64,000 bases of DNA from Streptomyces sp. NRRL S-337 (GTDB lineage Bacteria > Actinomycetota > Actinomycetes > Streptomycetales > Streptomycetaceae): NCBI RefSeq assembly GCF_000720175.1, contig NZ_JOIX01000006.1, positions 62,001-126,000 of the forward strand, read 5' to 3'. Of the stretch, positions 49,068-57,614 are shown one piece after another (the stretch's first letter is position 1; each line of letters starts with the position of its first letter). The notes beneath the pieces were generated by a model, which saw nothing but the letters and a program-made list of their open reading frames with translations, was not told the origin of the DNA and did not search any database. Both the position numbers and the translations under genes were made by a program.

Positions 49068-50012
49068 TCAGGCCGGATCTGCGGCGGTGAGCGAGGTGAC
49101 CGCCATCCGCGCCGGAGGAAGGAGGGGTGCGCCGCAGCTGGCGGGCGCGGGAGCGCCGTCGGTGCGCTGTTCGACCGTCACCTGCCAGGTCCGGCCGTCC
49201 GTGTGCGCGACCGTGACGGCCCAGGCCGGCCCCGCGCTGCCGGCTGACGTGGCGGCGGGTGCGGACGGAAGGGCCTCGACCCGTACGACGTCGAGGGCGT
49301 CCGCGCGGGCCTCACGAATCCGGGCACGGACCGCGAGGTCGGCCGCCTGGGCGGGGCGGTCCCAGGCCGAACGGCCACGGCAGTGGTCCAAGGCGATCCG
49401 TCCGCCGCGCGCCGCCTCCACGGCGGACTTGACCAGATGCGCCGAGGCACGGCCATAGGCGTATCCGTAAGGAAGGAGAAAAAGGGTGGGGGAGAAGCGA
49501 TGGCCGCCCAGGTGGGTGACCTCCCAGGTATCGATTCCGGCGGCGGCGAGGTCCGCGGCCAGTGGCCGTCCGAGCAGGGCGCAGCAACGGTCCCGCTTGC
49601 CGTTGGTGCAGACGAGGACCAGCGGGTCGCCGGAATGCGGTTCCCAGATGCCGTGGTGTTCGCCCGCGCCGAGGGCGGCGAAGTCCAGCCCGAGGGCGGC
49701 GCCGGGATCGGTGACGGTGGTCGTGCGGAGCCAGGAGCGCCCCGGCGCGGTGTGCGCGAGGAAGAGCCGGCGGCGGGAGACGCCGTGGCGGTCGGCGTGG
49801 CGGCCCGGCCGCCGGATCAGGGCGATGCGTACGTCGGTCCCGTCCGCCGCGGCGTTCAGGGCCCGGCCGAGCCCTGGGTCGAGGTGGCTGTCCGTGAGCG
49901 CCCTGGCTCCCCAGGGGCCGGTCTGCTCGATGAGCAGCCAGGTGCGGGCGGTGGCCGAGGTCCCGGCGAGCGGTTCGGCCGCGTTACGGGAGGCAGTGGC
50001 GCAGGTACTCAC
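49068..50012 (-). CDS. Sucrase/ferredoxin-like (thioredoxin-like [2Fe-2S]) protein
   Basis: This 314-residue protein is counted from the GTG at 50012 (VSTCATASRN); the iron box abutting this codon makes the longer frame starting upstream unlikely. It has VCTNGKRDRCCALLGRPLA and EVTHLGGHRFSPTLFLLPYG, the Cys and His motifs of the Suc/Fer-like family that bind a [2Fe-2S] cluster. Members are often linked to iron or siderophore metabolism in actinobacteria. A DmdR/IdeR-like box supports repression by iron. Confidence 0.8.
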   Translation of the reverse strand: MSTCATASRNAAEPLAGTSATARTWLLIEQTGPWGARALTDSHLDPGLGRALNAAADGTDVRIALIRRPGRHADRHGVSRRRLFLAHTAPGRSWLRTTTVTDPGAALGLDFAALGAGEHHGIWEPHSGDPLVLVCTNGKRDRCCALLGRPLAADLAAAGIDTWEVTHLGGHRFSPTLFLLPYGYAYGRASAHLVKSAVEAARGGRIALDHCRGRSAWDRPAQAADLAVRARIREARADALDVVRVEALPSAPAATSAGSAGPAWAVTVAHTDGRTWQVTVEQRTDGAPAPASCGAPLLPPARMAVTSLTAADPA

Positions 50013-50031
50013 GAAGGCGAGCCTAACCTCA
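50013..50031 (-). promoter_or_regulatory. Putative iron box (DmdR1/IdeR-type)
   Basis: On the minus strand TGAGGTTAGGCTCGCCTTC matches the 19-bp iron-box consensus TTAGGTTAGGCTAACCTAA at 14 positions, including the GGTTAGGCT core. It abuts the GTG of the sucrase/ferredoxin-like gene, so the transcript is probably leaderless or nearly so. Confidence 0.55.
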
Positions 50032-50101
50032 TGGTTCAGACGGCAGGCACGCCGGACCGCTCGCTCGCCTGCGCGGGAGGGACGGGGGACGAGAAATGAC
50101 C

Positions 50102-50440
50102 TCACGCCACGGCGGCAACGCGGGCCCGTTCACGGCTCGCCGGCGGAGGAACGACCGGCCACCCGCTCTCCGTCGCGGCAGGAGCGCCGGATCGCCCAGG
50201 GCTGCTCAGGGCGGCTGAGCGAGGTGGGTCGGCGTCGCTCAGGTCGGGGGAGCGAGGTGGCTCGGGGTCGCTCAGGGCGGATGAGCGAGATGGGCCGGGG
50301 TCGCTCAGGCCAGCTGAGTGACTTGGCTCGGGGCTGCCCACAGCGGGCGCGCAAGATGGCTGAGGCCTGCTTACGGCTGATGCGCACGACCGCTGGTGCC
50401 GGCTCATGGCGGACGCGCAAGGCGGCTTGGGCCCGCTCAT
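50102..50440 (-). CDS. 11-residue-repeat Pro/Ser protein coupled to the citrate synthase gene (possible)
   Basis: The ATG overlaps the stop of the HTH-citrate synthase (ATGA) and runs 112 codons. The first 88 residues are eight imperfect repeats of 11 residues, such as LSDPGPSRSSA and LSDPEPPRSPD, encoded by 33-bp tandem DNA repeats (50177-50440). The frame is free of stops, but that may be a consequence of GC-rich repeats with a length divisible by three; the plus strand is also open. No known domain is present. Real gene or repeat array are both possible. Confidence 0.35.
   Translation of the reverse strand: MSGPKPPCASAMSRHQRSCASAVSRPQPSCAPAVGSPEPSHSAGLSDPGPSRSSALSDPEPPRSPDLSDADPPRSAALSSPGRSGAPAATESGWPVVPPPASRERARVAAVA
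50177..50440. repeat. Eight imperfect 33-bp tandem repeats
   Basis: Successive 33-base units begin with GCTCAGG/GCTCATG/GCTTACG-like sequence (plus strand) and share GAGCGAG and GG(C/T)CGGGGTC blocks. The units in the middle (50210-50310) are most alike and those at the edges have decayed. They fill the space between the citrate synthase-like gene and the sucrase/ferredoxin-like gene. Confidence 0.75.
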
Positions 50441-51684
50441 GGCAGCGGCTGCGGAGGTCGTGGGCCGTGGTACTGGCCGCTGGGGCGCATGCGCAGGGGG
50501 CGCTCGTCGAATTCCTCCAGGGCGTGCGCGATCCAGCCAGCGGTGCGTGCGAGGGCGAAGACCGTTTCGCCCGCCTCGGGCGGCATGCCCGCCGCGACGG
50601 TCAGCACGGCGAGTGCCAGGTCGACGTTGGCGTGCAGCTCCGTGTGGCGGGCGGTTGTGGTGACGACCTCGCGGGCGGCCTGGAGGGCGGGTGCGGCCTG
50701 CGGTACGTCCGCCAGCAGCCGGAAGAGGACGCCCGCACGCGGGTCCTCACCCGGATAGAGGCGGTGGCCCAGGCCCGGTACCCGGCGGCCGGCCCGCAGG
50801 TGATCAGCCACGACGGCGGCCGCGCTGCCCCGGTCCAGGACCTCCAGCAGCGTCCGGTGCGCCAGCCCGCTCGCGGCGCCGTGCAGTGGGCCGTCCAGCG
50901 CCCCCAGGCCCGCCGAGACGATCGCGTACGGATGGGCGCGGGCGGAGGCCGCGACCCGGACCGCGAGCGTGGAGGCGGCCAGGTCGTGGTCGATGAGCAG
51001 GACGAGGGCTGCGTCCAGGACGCGCAGCGATGCGGGGTCGGCCGGCTCCGCGGTCAGCCGGGCCCAGAGCCGGGGTGCGAGCGGTCCGGTGGCGGAGGGT
51101 TCTTCGCCGAGGGCCGGGAGGGCATCGACGAGGGTGGGGATGAGGCTGCGGGCGGTGCCGAGGACGGCCTCCTCGGAGAGGTCGAACCGCAGCGGGTCGG
51201 CGGCCGCGGCGGCGATCACCGCGACCCGCAGCCGGTCCATCGGCCCGCTGTGCGGCGGCAGTGCCCGTACGGCGCGGCGGGCCGCGGTCCGGGCGTCCTG
51301 CGGGGCGGTGAAGCGGATGCCCCGGCGCAGCACGCCGGTCCACAGCCACTCCGCGACCTCCTCGTAGCTGTAGTGGGCGGCGAGCTCCGCGGTGTCCACG
51401 CCACGGAAGTAGCAGTGGTCGCGGTCGATCAGGGTGATGCCGGTGCGGATGCCCAACTCGACGCCGGCGGCGGACGGTTCGCGGCGGCCGCTGCGGCGGG
51501 CCAGCGCGTCGACCTCCTTCGCGTCGAAGGTGCTGCCGCGGCTGCCCGGTTCCCGGTGGCTGGTCAGCTGACCGCGGCTGACGTACGCATAGACCGTCTC
51601 CGGCTTCACGCCGAGCCGGTCGGCCGCCTCCCGTGTGCTCAGCCGTCGCTCGCCGGTGTCCTGCGCCGTGTCGTGATCCGCCAT
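50437..51684 (-). CDS. Citrate synthase homologue with N-terminal helix-turn-helix
   Basis: This 415-residue protein is counted from the ATG at 51684. Residues about 15-65 are a MerR/excisionase-like HTH (LSTREAADRLGVKPETVYAY). The rest is a citrate synthase fold with GPLHGAASG, GLGHRLYPGEDPR and ANVDLALA supplying the two His and the Asp of the active site. So a DNA-binding domain is attached to a seemingly intact synthase. It diverges from the second citrate synthase gene across an AT-rich region with repeated AATCAATATTG, a possible binding site for its own HTH. Confidence 0.85.
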   Translation of the reverse strand: MADHDTAQDTGERRLSTREAADRLGVKPETVYAYVSRGQLTSHREPGSRGSTFDAKEVDALARRSGRREPSAAGVELGIRTGITLIDRDHCYFRGVDTAELAAHYSYEEVAEWLWTGVLRRGIRFTAPQDARTAARRAVRALPPHSGPMDRLRVAVIAAAAADPLRFDLSEEAVLGTARSLIPTLVDALPALGEEPSATGPLAPRLWARLTAEPADPASLRVLDAALVLLIDHDLAASTLAVRVAASARAHPYAIVSAGLGALDGPLHGAASGLAHRTLLEVLDRGSAAAVVADHLRAGRRVPGLGHRLYPGEDPRAGVLFRLLADVPQAAPALQAAREVVTTTARHTELHANVDLALAVLTVAAGMPPEAGETVFALARTAGWIAHALEEFDERPLRMRPSGQYHGPRPPQPLP

Positions 51685-51763
51685 GGGATCACCGTATCCA
51701 GCCCGTCCGTACCCGGACTCATCCATGTCCAGGACCCTCCCGCATTGACCCACGCATTGATTC

Positions 51764-51814
51764 AATCAATATTGACGAGTATTGAGTCAAGCATAGATAG
51801 TCGAATCAATATTG
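51764..51814. promoter_or_regulatory. Repeated AATCAATATTG operator-like sites between the citrate synthase genes
   Basis: AATCAATATTG occurs at 51764-51774 and 51804-51814, exactly 40 bp apart (about four helical turns). The first copy contains the perfect palindrome TCAATATTGA. Partial copies (TATTGAGTCAA, TTGATTCAATC) lie nearby. The AT-rich block stands out in this GC-rich DNA and serves both divergent promoters. Confidence 0.6.
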
Positions 51815-51840
51815 GGGGAGGAAGAGCAAGGAGAGCTGCC

Positions 51841-53010
51841 ATGCCGATCGCCGAGGCGAACGCACCCATCGAGGCACCCCGCGGACTCGCGGGCGTCATC
51901 GTCACCGAGACCCAACTCGGTGACGTCCGGGGGCGCGAGGGCTTCTACCACTACCGCCAGTACTCCGCCGTCGAGCTGGCCCGGACCCGGACGTTCGAGG
52001 ACGTCTGGTACCTGATGCTCCACGGCGCGCTGCCCGACGCGGCCCAGCTGGCGGCCTTCAGGGCCGAGACCGCCGCGCTGCGGCCGCTGCCCGCGGCGGT
52101 ACGCGACGCACTGCCCGCCCTGGCCCGGGCCGGGGCGCTCGCGGGCCCGCTCGCCGGGCTGCGCACCGCACTCTCGCTGCTCGGCGCGAGCGCCGGTTTC
52201 CGGCCGCTGTACGACATCGACGCCGACCGCCGGCGGGCCGATGCGCTCGCCACCGTCGCCGCCGTACCGACCCTGCTCACCGCGCTGCACCGGCTGGCCC
52301 AGGGGCAGCAGCCCGTGGAGCCGCGACCGGATCTGGGGCACGCCGCCAACTACCTCTACATGCTCACCGGCGAGGAACCGGATCCACGCCGGGTCCGGGC
52401 GATAGAGGCCTATCTGATCTCCACGATCGACCACGGCTTCAACGCCTCGACGTTCACCGCCCGGGTCATCGCCTCCACCGGGGCCGACCTCGCGGCCTGC
52501 CTCGTCGGAGCCATCGGCGCGCTCTCCGGCCCGCTGCACGGCGGAGCGCCCAGCCGGGCACTGGACACGCTCGACGCGATCGGCACACCGGACCGGATCG
52601 ACTCATGGATCCGCGAACGGGTCCTGCGCGGCGAACGGATCATGGGGTTCGGCCATCCCGTCTACCGCACGGAGGACCCGCGCTCACGGATGCTGCGGGG
52701 GATCGCCGAGGAGTTCGGCGGGCCGCTGGTGGAGTTCGCCGTCCAGGTGGAGTCGCGCGCCGAGGTACTCCTGGCCGAGCTCAAGCCGGGCCGCGAGCTC
52801 CACATCAACGTGGAGTTCTACGCGGGCGTCGTCATGGAGCTGTGCGGACTGCCGCGGGAGATGTTCACGCCCACCTTCTGCGCGGCCCGGGTCGTCGGCT
52901 GGAGCGCCAACATCCTGGAGCAGGCGGAGGATTCGAAGATCATCCGGCCGGCTGCCCGGTACGTCGGCCCGCCCCCGCCGCAGCCGTTGCCGGAGGTGGT
53001 GCCCAGCTAG
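51841..53010 (+). CDS. Citrate synthase / methylcitrate synthase-like enzyme
   Basis: This 389-residue protein starts at an ATG after AAGGAG. Active-site His233 (GPLHGG) and His272 (GFGHPVY) are present. The third catalytic position, normally Asp in an NVDFYSG motif, is Glu325 here (INVEFYAG). The C-terminal RYVGPPPPQPLP resembles the end of the divergent homologue (QYHGPRPPQPLP). It condenses acetyl- or propionyl-CoA with oxaloacetate if active; the Glu leaves the choice of reaction open. Confidence 0.85.
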   Translation: MPIAEANAPIEAPRGLAGVIVTETQLGDVRGREGFYHYRQYSAVELARTRTFEDVWYLMLHGALPDAAQLAAFRAETAALRPLPAAVRDALPALARAGALAGPLAGLRTALSLLGASAGFRPLYDIDADRRRADALATVAAVPTLLTALHRLAQGQQPVEPRPDLGHAANYLYMLTGEEPDPRRVRAIEAYLISTIDHGFNASTFTARVIASTGADLAACLVGAIGALSGPLHGGAPSRALDTLDAIGTPDRIDSWIRERVLRGERIMGFGHPVYRTEDPRSRMLRGIAEEFGGPLVEFAVQVESRAEVLLAELKPGRELHINVEFYAGVVMELCGLPREMFTPTFCAARVVGWSANILEQAEDSKIIRPAARYVGPPPPQPLPEVVPS

Positions 53011-53476
53011 TCAGCACCACGAGGTCCCGGGCGGCGGCGGGAGGTCGGCCATGAGGCCGGCGCCGCTGGGCCGGCACGGGGCGGGCGGCACCGGGGCCCG
53101 GCACCGGCCCCCGGCACTGTGTCTCGGCACGGGGCCCGGCACGGAGCTCGACACCGGCCCCGCGCTGTGCCTCGGCACGGGACCCGGCAACGTGCCTCGG
53201 TACCGGGCCGAGGTGCCGGCCCGCGTTGCGGGTCCTGGCGCCGGGCCAGAGTGCCGGTGCCTGGCGCCTGACCAGGCCAACGAGCCTGACCGAGTCGATG
53301 AGCCCGACCAGGCCTATGAGTGACCAGGTCCCGTTCCGGCGTCGGCCGGTCGGCCCCGCTCCCCCCTGCGCCGGACGAGGCGCTCGGTCCGAGCGGCGTA
53401 TGGCCGGTCCGTTAGGATCGACGGCTCGTCCGCCGCCGGGCCGTGTGGCCCGCCACCCGCACCATGGAGGCGCCTT
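53011..53476. other. Repeat-rich gene-free region before the CobW gene
   Basis: No convincing gene is present in 466 bases. At 53110-53215 a stretch of about 70 bases with CTCGGCACGGG(G/A)CCCGG(C) is imperfectly duplicated, and GCCTGACC/AGCCTGACC and ACCAGGCC words recur to 53315. Frames on the minus strand read PGPVPRHSAG repeats, but without a credible start. The CobW promoter should lie in the last 100 bases. Confidence 0.45.
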
Positions 53477-54664
53477 CTGGCCACGCAACAGATTCCGGTC
53501 GTCGTGCTCGCGGGGTTCCTCGGTTCGGGCAAGACGACCCTGCTCAACCACCTGCTCCGGGTCGGCGACGGGACCCGTATCGGCGCGATCGTCAATGACT
53601 TCGGCAGCATCGAGATCGACGCCATGACCGTCGCCGGACAGGTGGACTCGATGGTCTCGCTCGGCAACGGCTGTCTGTGCTGTGCGGTCGACACCAGCGA
53701 ACTGGACACGTACCTGGAGCGGCTGGCCCGCCCCTCCGCCCGTATCGACGTGATCGTCATCGAGGCGAGCGGGCTGGCCGAGCCGCAGGAACTCATCCGG
53801 ATGATCCTCGCCAGCGACAACGACCGGATCGTCTACGGCGGGCTGATCGAGGTCGTGGACGCCGCTGAGTTCGAGTCCACGCGGGCCCGCCATCCCGAGC
53901 TGGACCGGCACGTCGGCATCGCCGACATCGTGGTGCTCAACAAGGCCGACCGGATCGACGACGCGGCGCGCCGAACGCTCCGGGACGCACTCGCGGACCT
54001 GGCGCCCGGCCGGCCGGTGATCTGTACGGCGTACGGAAGGATCGACCCCGAGCTGTTCTTCGACCGGGGAGTGGGGGAGGACCAGGACGCGGCCGTGCGC
54101 CAGTTGTCCTTCGAGGACCTGCTGCGCGAGGCCGCGGCCAACGACGAGCACCCCCGAAACCTCCCCCAGAACGGTCACCACGACCCCAACAGCCACTGCG
54201 GCCACGACGCCTGTGGAGCGCACGGTGCCCACGACCACTCCGGGCACCTTCACGCCGCCTACGAGAGCGTGGAGTTCAGCTCGGCAGAGCCGATGCACCC
54301 GCGTCGGCTCATGGACTTCCTCGACAGCCGGCCGGCCGGGCTCTACCGCATCAAGGGCTTCGTCCACTTCGACGTCCCCGAGAACCGGCAGAAGTTCACC
54401 GTGCATGCCGTCGGCGACTTCCTGCGCTTCTACCCCGAGCCCTGGCCGAGGGGTGAGGAGCGGAGCACCCAGCTCGTCCTCATCGGCAGCGGCATCGACG
54501 CCCCGGCACTCCGCAAGGAGCTGGACAACTGCCGGGAGACCGGGTCGCCGGAGGCCGATGTGAACAGCATGTGGGGCGTGCTGCGGTACGTGGCCTCCCG
54601 CGAGGGAGAGGAGTTCGGGGATGAGTTGGGGGACGCGTCGGCGGACGCGTCGGTAGACGAATAG
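53477..54664 (+). CDS. CobW/G3E-family GTP-dependent metallochaperone, probable CTG start
   Basis: The frame begins before the conserved Walker A motif (VVVLAGFLGSGKTTLLNHLL). A GGAGG site at 53465-53469 points to the CTG at 53477 as start (LATQQIPVVVL), giving 395 residues; the first GTG at 53504 would cut into the motif. The metal-binding CLCC is at about residue 70, and NKADRID recognises guanine. A His/Asp-rich loop (HHDPNSHCGHDACGAHGAHD) around residue 235-260 fits zinc or cobalt handling. The C-terminal CobW_C domain is present. It ends at a bidirectional terminator shared with parC. Confidence 0.85.
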   Translation: MATQQIPVVVLAGFLGSGKTTLLNHLLRVGDGTRIGAIVNDFGSIEIDAMTVAGQVDSMVSLGNGCLCCAVDTSELDTYLERLARPSARIDVIVIEASGLAEPQELIRMILASDNDRIVYGGLIEVVDAAEFESTRARHPELDRHVGIADIVVLNKADRIDDAARRTLRDALADLAPGRPVICTAYGRIDPELFFDRGVGEDQDAAVRQLSFEDLLREAAANDEHPRNLPQNGHHDPNSHCGHDACGAHGAHDHSGHLHAAYESVEFSSAEPMHPRRLMDFLDSRPAGLYRIKGFVHFDVPENRQKFTVHAVGDFLRFYPEPWPRGEERSTQLVLIGSGIDAPALRKELDNCRETGSPEADVNSMWGVLRYVASREGEEFGDELGDASADASVDE

Positions 54665-54701
54665 ACGAGCAGGGGAAGCAGGGGAAGTAGAGAAAACACG
54701 T

Positions 54702-54740
54702 AACGCCGTCGGGCCGGTTCCGCACCGGCCCGACGGCGTT
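54702..54740. terminator. Bidirectional terminator between cobW-like gene and parC
   Basis: AACGCCGTCGGGCCGGT at 54702-54718 and its perfect complement at 54724-54740 form a 17-bp stem with a 5-base loop between two convergent genes. A weaker CCGACGG/CCGTCGG pair follows. Confidence 0.9.
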
Positions 54741-54826
54741 CACTTCCCCTCACCCGACGGCGTCAACTCTCCCGTCGGCAGAGAGGCGAAAGCCCCGCTT
54801 GCAGAGCCCCGCTTACAGAGCCCCGC

Positions 54827-57274
54827 TCACACCGGTCCTGCCAGTGCCGCCACCGGCTTCGTCAGGCCCACTCCCGAGCCGTCCCGGCGCGGGTCCGGCT
54901 CCGGCAGCGGTACCGGCGCGCCCTTGGCGTCCGCCGCCCGCACCGGCGCCGGTCCGGCCCATGCCTGGATCAGGCAGTCCTCGCCCTTGAGGAACCGCTG
55001 GCAGCGCACTCCACCGGTCGCCCGGCCCTTGCGCGGGTACTGGTCGAACGGTGTGATCTTGGCCGTGGCGACCGAGTCGTCCAGGGTGCCGTGCGAGCCG
55101 GCGACGGTGAAGACCATGGCGTCGGCCGCCGGGTCGACCGCCGAGAACGAGATCACCTTCGCGCCCTCGCCCAGCTTGACCCCGGCCATACCGCCCGCGG
55201 GCCGGCCCTGCGGCCGTACCTGCGACGCCGGATAGCGCAGCAGCTGCGCCTCGGTGGTGATGAAGACCAGGTCCTCCTCACCGGTGCGCAGCTCGGCCGC
55301 GCCCACGATGCGGTCGCCCTCCTTGAGGGTGATGACCTCCAACTCCTCCTTGTGGGCGGGGTAGTCGGGCACCACCCGCTTGACCACGCCCTGTTCCGTA
55401 CCGAGCGCCAGGCCCGGCGAGGACTCGTCCAGGGTGGTGAGGCAGATCAGGTCCTCGCCGTCCTGGAGCGTCAGGAACTCCGAGAGCGGTGCGCCGCCCG
55501 CGAGGGTCGGCGCCGCCGCGGTCTCCGGGAGCTGCGGCAGATCGATCACCGGGAGCCGCAGCAGCCGGCCCAGGGACGTCACCACGCCCACCTCACCGCG
55601 GGTCGTCGCCGGCACCGCCGAGACGATCACATCGTGCTTGACCCGCTTGGCGTCGACGTCGAACGGCACCTCGCCGGTGACCGTACGCGCCAGCAGGCCC
55701 GTCGAGGACAGCAGGACCCGGCACGGGTCGTCGGCGACCTCCAGCGGCACCGCGCCGACCGTGGTGCCGGCCGACTCCAGCAGGACCGTGCGCCGGTCCG
55801 TGCCGTACTTCTTGGCGACCGCGGCCAGCTCGCCGGAGACCAGCTTGCGCAGCTCGGCGTCCGACTCCAGGATCTGGGTCAGCTTCTCGATCTCCTCCTG
55901 CAGCCGGTCGCGCTCCGACTCCAGCTCGATCCGGTCGAACTTGGTCAGCCGGCGCAGCGGGGTGTCGAGGATGTACTGGGTCTGGACGTCGCTCAGCGAG
56001 AAGCGCTCGATCAGCCGCTCCTTGGCCTGTGCGCTGTTCTCGCTGGAGCGGATCAGGCGGATCACCTCGTCGATGTCCACCAGGGCCGTCAGCAGGCCCT
56101 CGACCAGGTGCAGCCGGTCGCGGCGCTTGCTGCGGCGGAACTCGCTGCGGCGGCGCACGACCTCGAAGCGGTGGTCGACGTAGACCTCCAGCAGCTCCTT
56201 CAGGCCCAGCGTCAGCGGCTGGCCGTCCACCAGCGCGACGTTGTTGATGCCGAAGGACTCCTCCATCGGCGTCAGCTTGTAGAGCTGCTCCAGCACGGCC
56301 TCGGGGTGGAAGCCGTTCTTGACCTCGATCACCAGACGCAGGCCGTGCTCACGGTCGGTGAGGTCCTTGACGTCCGCGATGCCCTGGAGCTTCTTCGAGC
56401 CGACCAGGTCCTTGATCTTCGAGATGACCTTTTCCGGGCCGACGGTGAAGGGGAGTTCGGTGACGACCAGGCCCTTGCGTCGCGCGGTGACGTTCTCCAC
56501 CGTGACCGTGGCACGGATCTTGAACGTGCCGCGGCCCTTCTCGTAGGCGTCGCGGATGCCGCTCAGACCCACGATCCGGCCGCCGGTCGGCAGGTCCGGG
56601 CCCGGGACGAAGCGCATCAGGGTGTCGAGGTCGGCGTTCGGGTGCTTGATCAGATGGCGGGCCGCGGCGATGACCTCGCCGAGGTTGTGCGGCGGCATGT
56701 TCGTCGCCATACCGACGGCGATGCCGGAGGTGCCGTTGACGAGGAGGTTCGGATAGGCGGCGGGGAGGGCGACCGGCTCCCGCTCCTGGCCGTCGTAGTT
56801 CGGCGAGAAGTCGACGGTGTCCTCGTCGATCGACTCGGTCATCAGGGAGGTCGCGGACGCCATCCGGCATTCCGTGTACCGCATCGCGGCCGGCGGGTCG
56901 TCGTTGCCCAGCGAGCCGAAGTTGCCGTGCCCGTCGACCAGCGGCAGCCGCATCGAGAACGGCTGCGCCATGCGGACCAGCGCGTCGTAGATGGATGCGT
57001 CGCCGTGTGGGTGGAGCTTACCCATCACCTCGCCGACGACCCGGGCGCACTTCACATAGCCGCGGTCGGGGCGCAGGCCCATCTCGTTCATCTGGTAGAG
57101 GATGCGGCGGTGCACGGGCTTGAGGCCGTCGCGGGCGTCCGGCAGGGCGCGCGAGTAGATGACCGAATACGCGTACTCGAGGAAGGAACCCTGCATCTCG
57201 TCGACGACGTCGATGTCGAGGATCCTCTCCTCGAAGTCGTCCGGCGGCGGGGTCTTCGTGCTGCGGCGGGCCAT
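54827..57274 (-). CDS. parC: DNA topoisomerase IV subunit A (ParC)
   Basis: This 815-residue protein is counted from the ATG at 57274 (MARRSTKTPPPDDF), which has AAGGAG upstream; a TTG at 57343 has no ribosome site. The winged-helix domain contains GYVKCARVVGEVMGKLHPHG, and the DNA-cleaving Tyr133 follows Arg132 in AMRYTECRM. A long coiled coil (ESERDRLQEEIEKLTQILES) and a beta-propeller-like C-terminus with PRKGRATGGVRCQRF complete it. It forms topoisomerase IV with ParE. Confidence 0.95.
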   Translation of the reverse strand: MARRSTKTPPPDDFEERILDIDVVDEMQGSFLEYAYSVIYSRALPDARDGLKPVHRRILYQMNEMGLRPDRGYVKCARVVGEVMGKLHPHGDASIYDALVRMAQPFSMRLPLVDGHGNFGSLGNDDPPAAMRYTECRMASATSLMTESIDEDTVDFSPNYDGQEREPVALPAAYPNLLVNGTSGIAVGMATNMPPHNLGEVIAAARHLIKHPNADLDTLMRFVPGPDLPTGGRIVGLSGIRDAYEKGRGTFKIRATVTVENVTARRKGLVVTELPFTVGPEKVISKIKDLVGSKKLQGIADVKDLTDREHGLRLVIEVKNGFHPEAVLEQLYKLTPMEESFGINNVALVDGQPLTLGLKELLEVYVDHRFEVVRRRSEFRRSKRRDRLHLVEGLLTALVDIDEVIRLIRSSENSAQAKERLIERFSLSDVQTQYILDTPLRRLTKFDRIELESERDRLQEEIEKLTQILESDAELRKLVSGELAAVAKKYGTDRRTVLLESAGTTVGAVPLEVADDPCRVLLSSTGLLARTVTGEVPFDVDAKRVKHDVIVSAVPATTRGEVGVVTSLGRLLRLPVIDLPQLPETAAAPTLAGGAPLSEFLTLQDGEDLICLTTLDESSPGLALGTEQGVVKRVVPDYPAHKEELEVITLKEGDRIVGAAELRTGEEDLVFITTEAQLLRYPASQVRPQGRPAGGMAGVKLGEGAKVISFSAVDPAADAMVFTVAGSHGTLDDSVATAKITPFDQYPRKGRATGGVRCQRFLKGEDCLIQAWAGPAPVRAADAKGAPVPLPEPDPRRDGSGVGLTKPVAALAGPV

Positions 57275-57614
57275 CGCGGCTGCGGCTCCTTCTGCTGCGT
57301 CTACTGCCGAGGTCGGGGACGGCGCCGGGGCGTCGTCGGTCAATCAGCCGGGTCGATCAGCTGGGGGATCAACCGGCGAGTATCTCTGAGTCTGACGCGG
57401 ACCATTGTGGACCGCCCCACTGACAACGCCGACCGCGACTCCCCCTTCCGCCCCTGCGGCGGCCCGGTGGCGGCCCCCACGACGGCCCGGCGGCGGCTCC
57501 GTGACGGCTCTGCGCGGGCCCTCGTTCGGGGGCGGTCCTGCGGGAACTTCGCCAGATGCCGACGCGGTTGCATACAGTGACAGAACTTCTTCGCAAGCGA
57601 TCGAAGGGACGTAC

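Noticed and set aside
49486..51840. Very long rightward open frame preceding the citrate synthase gene
   Set aside because: It runs antisense through the sucrase/ferredoxin-like gene and the HTH-citrate synthase. It is open only because of GC-rich codon bias; the real start is the ATG at 51841 with AAGGAG.
55091..57580. 829-codon rightward frame opposite parC
   Set aside because: Antisense shadow of parC, without ribosome site or recognisable motif.
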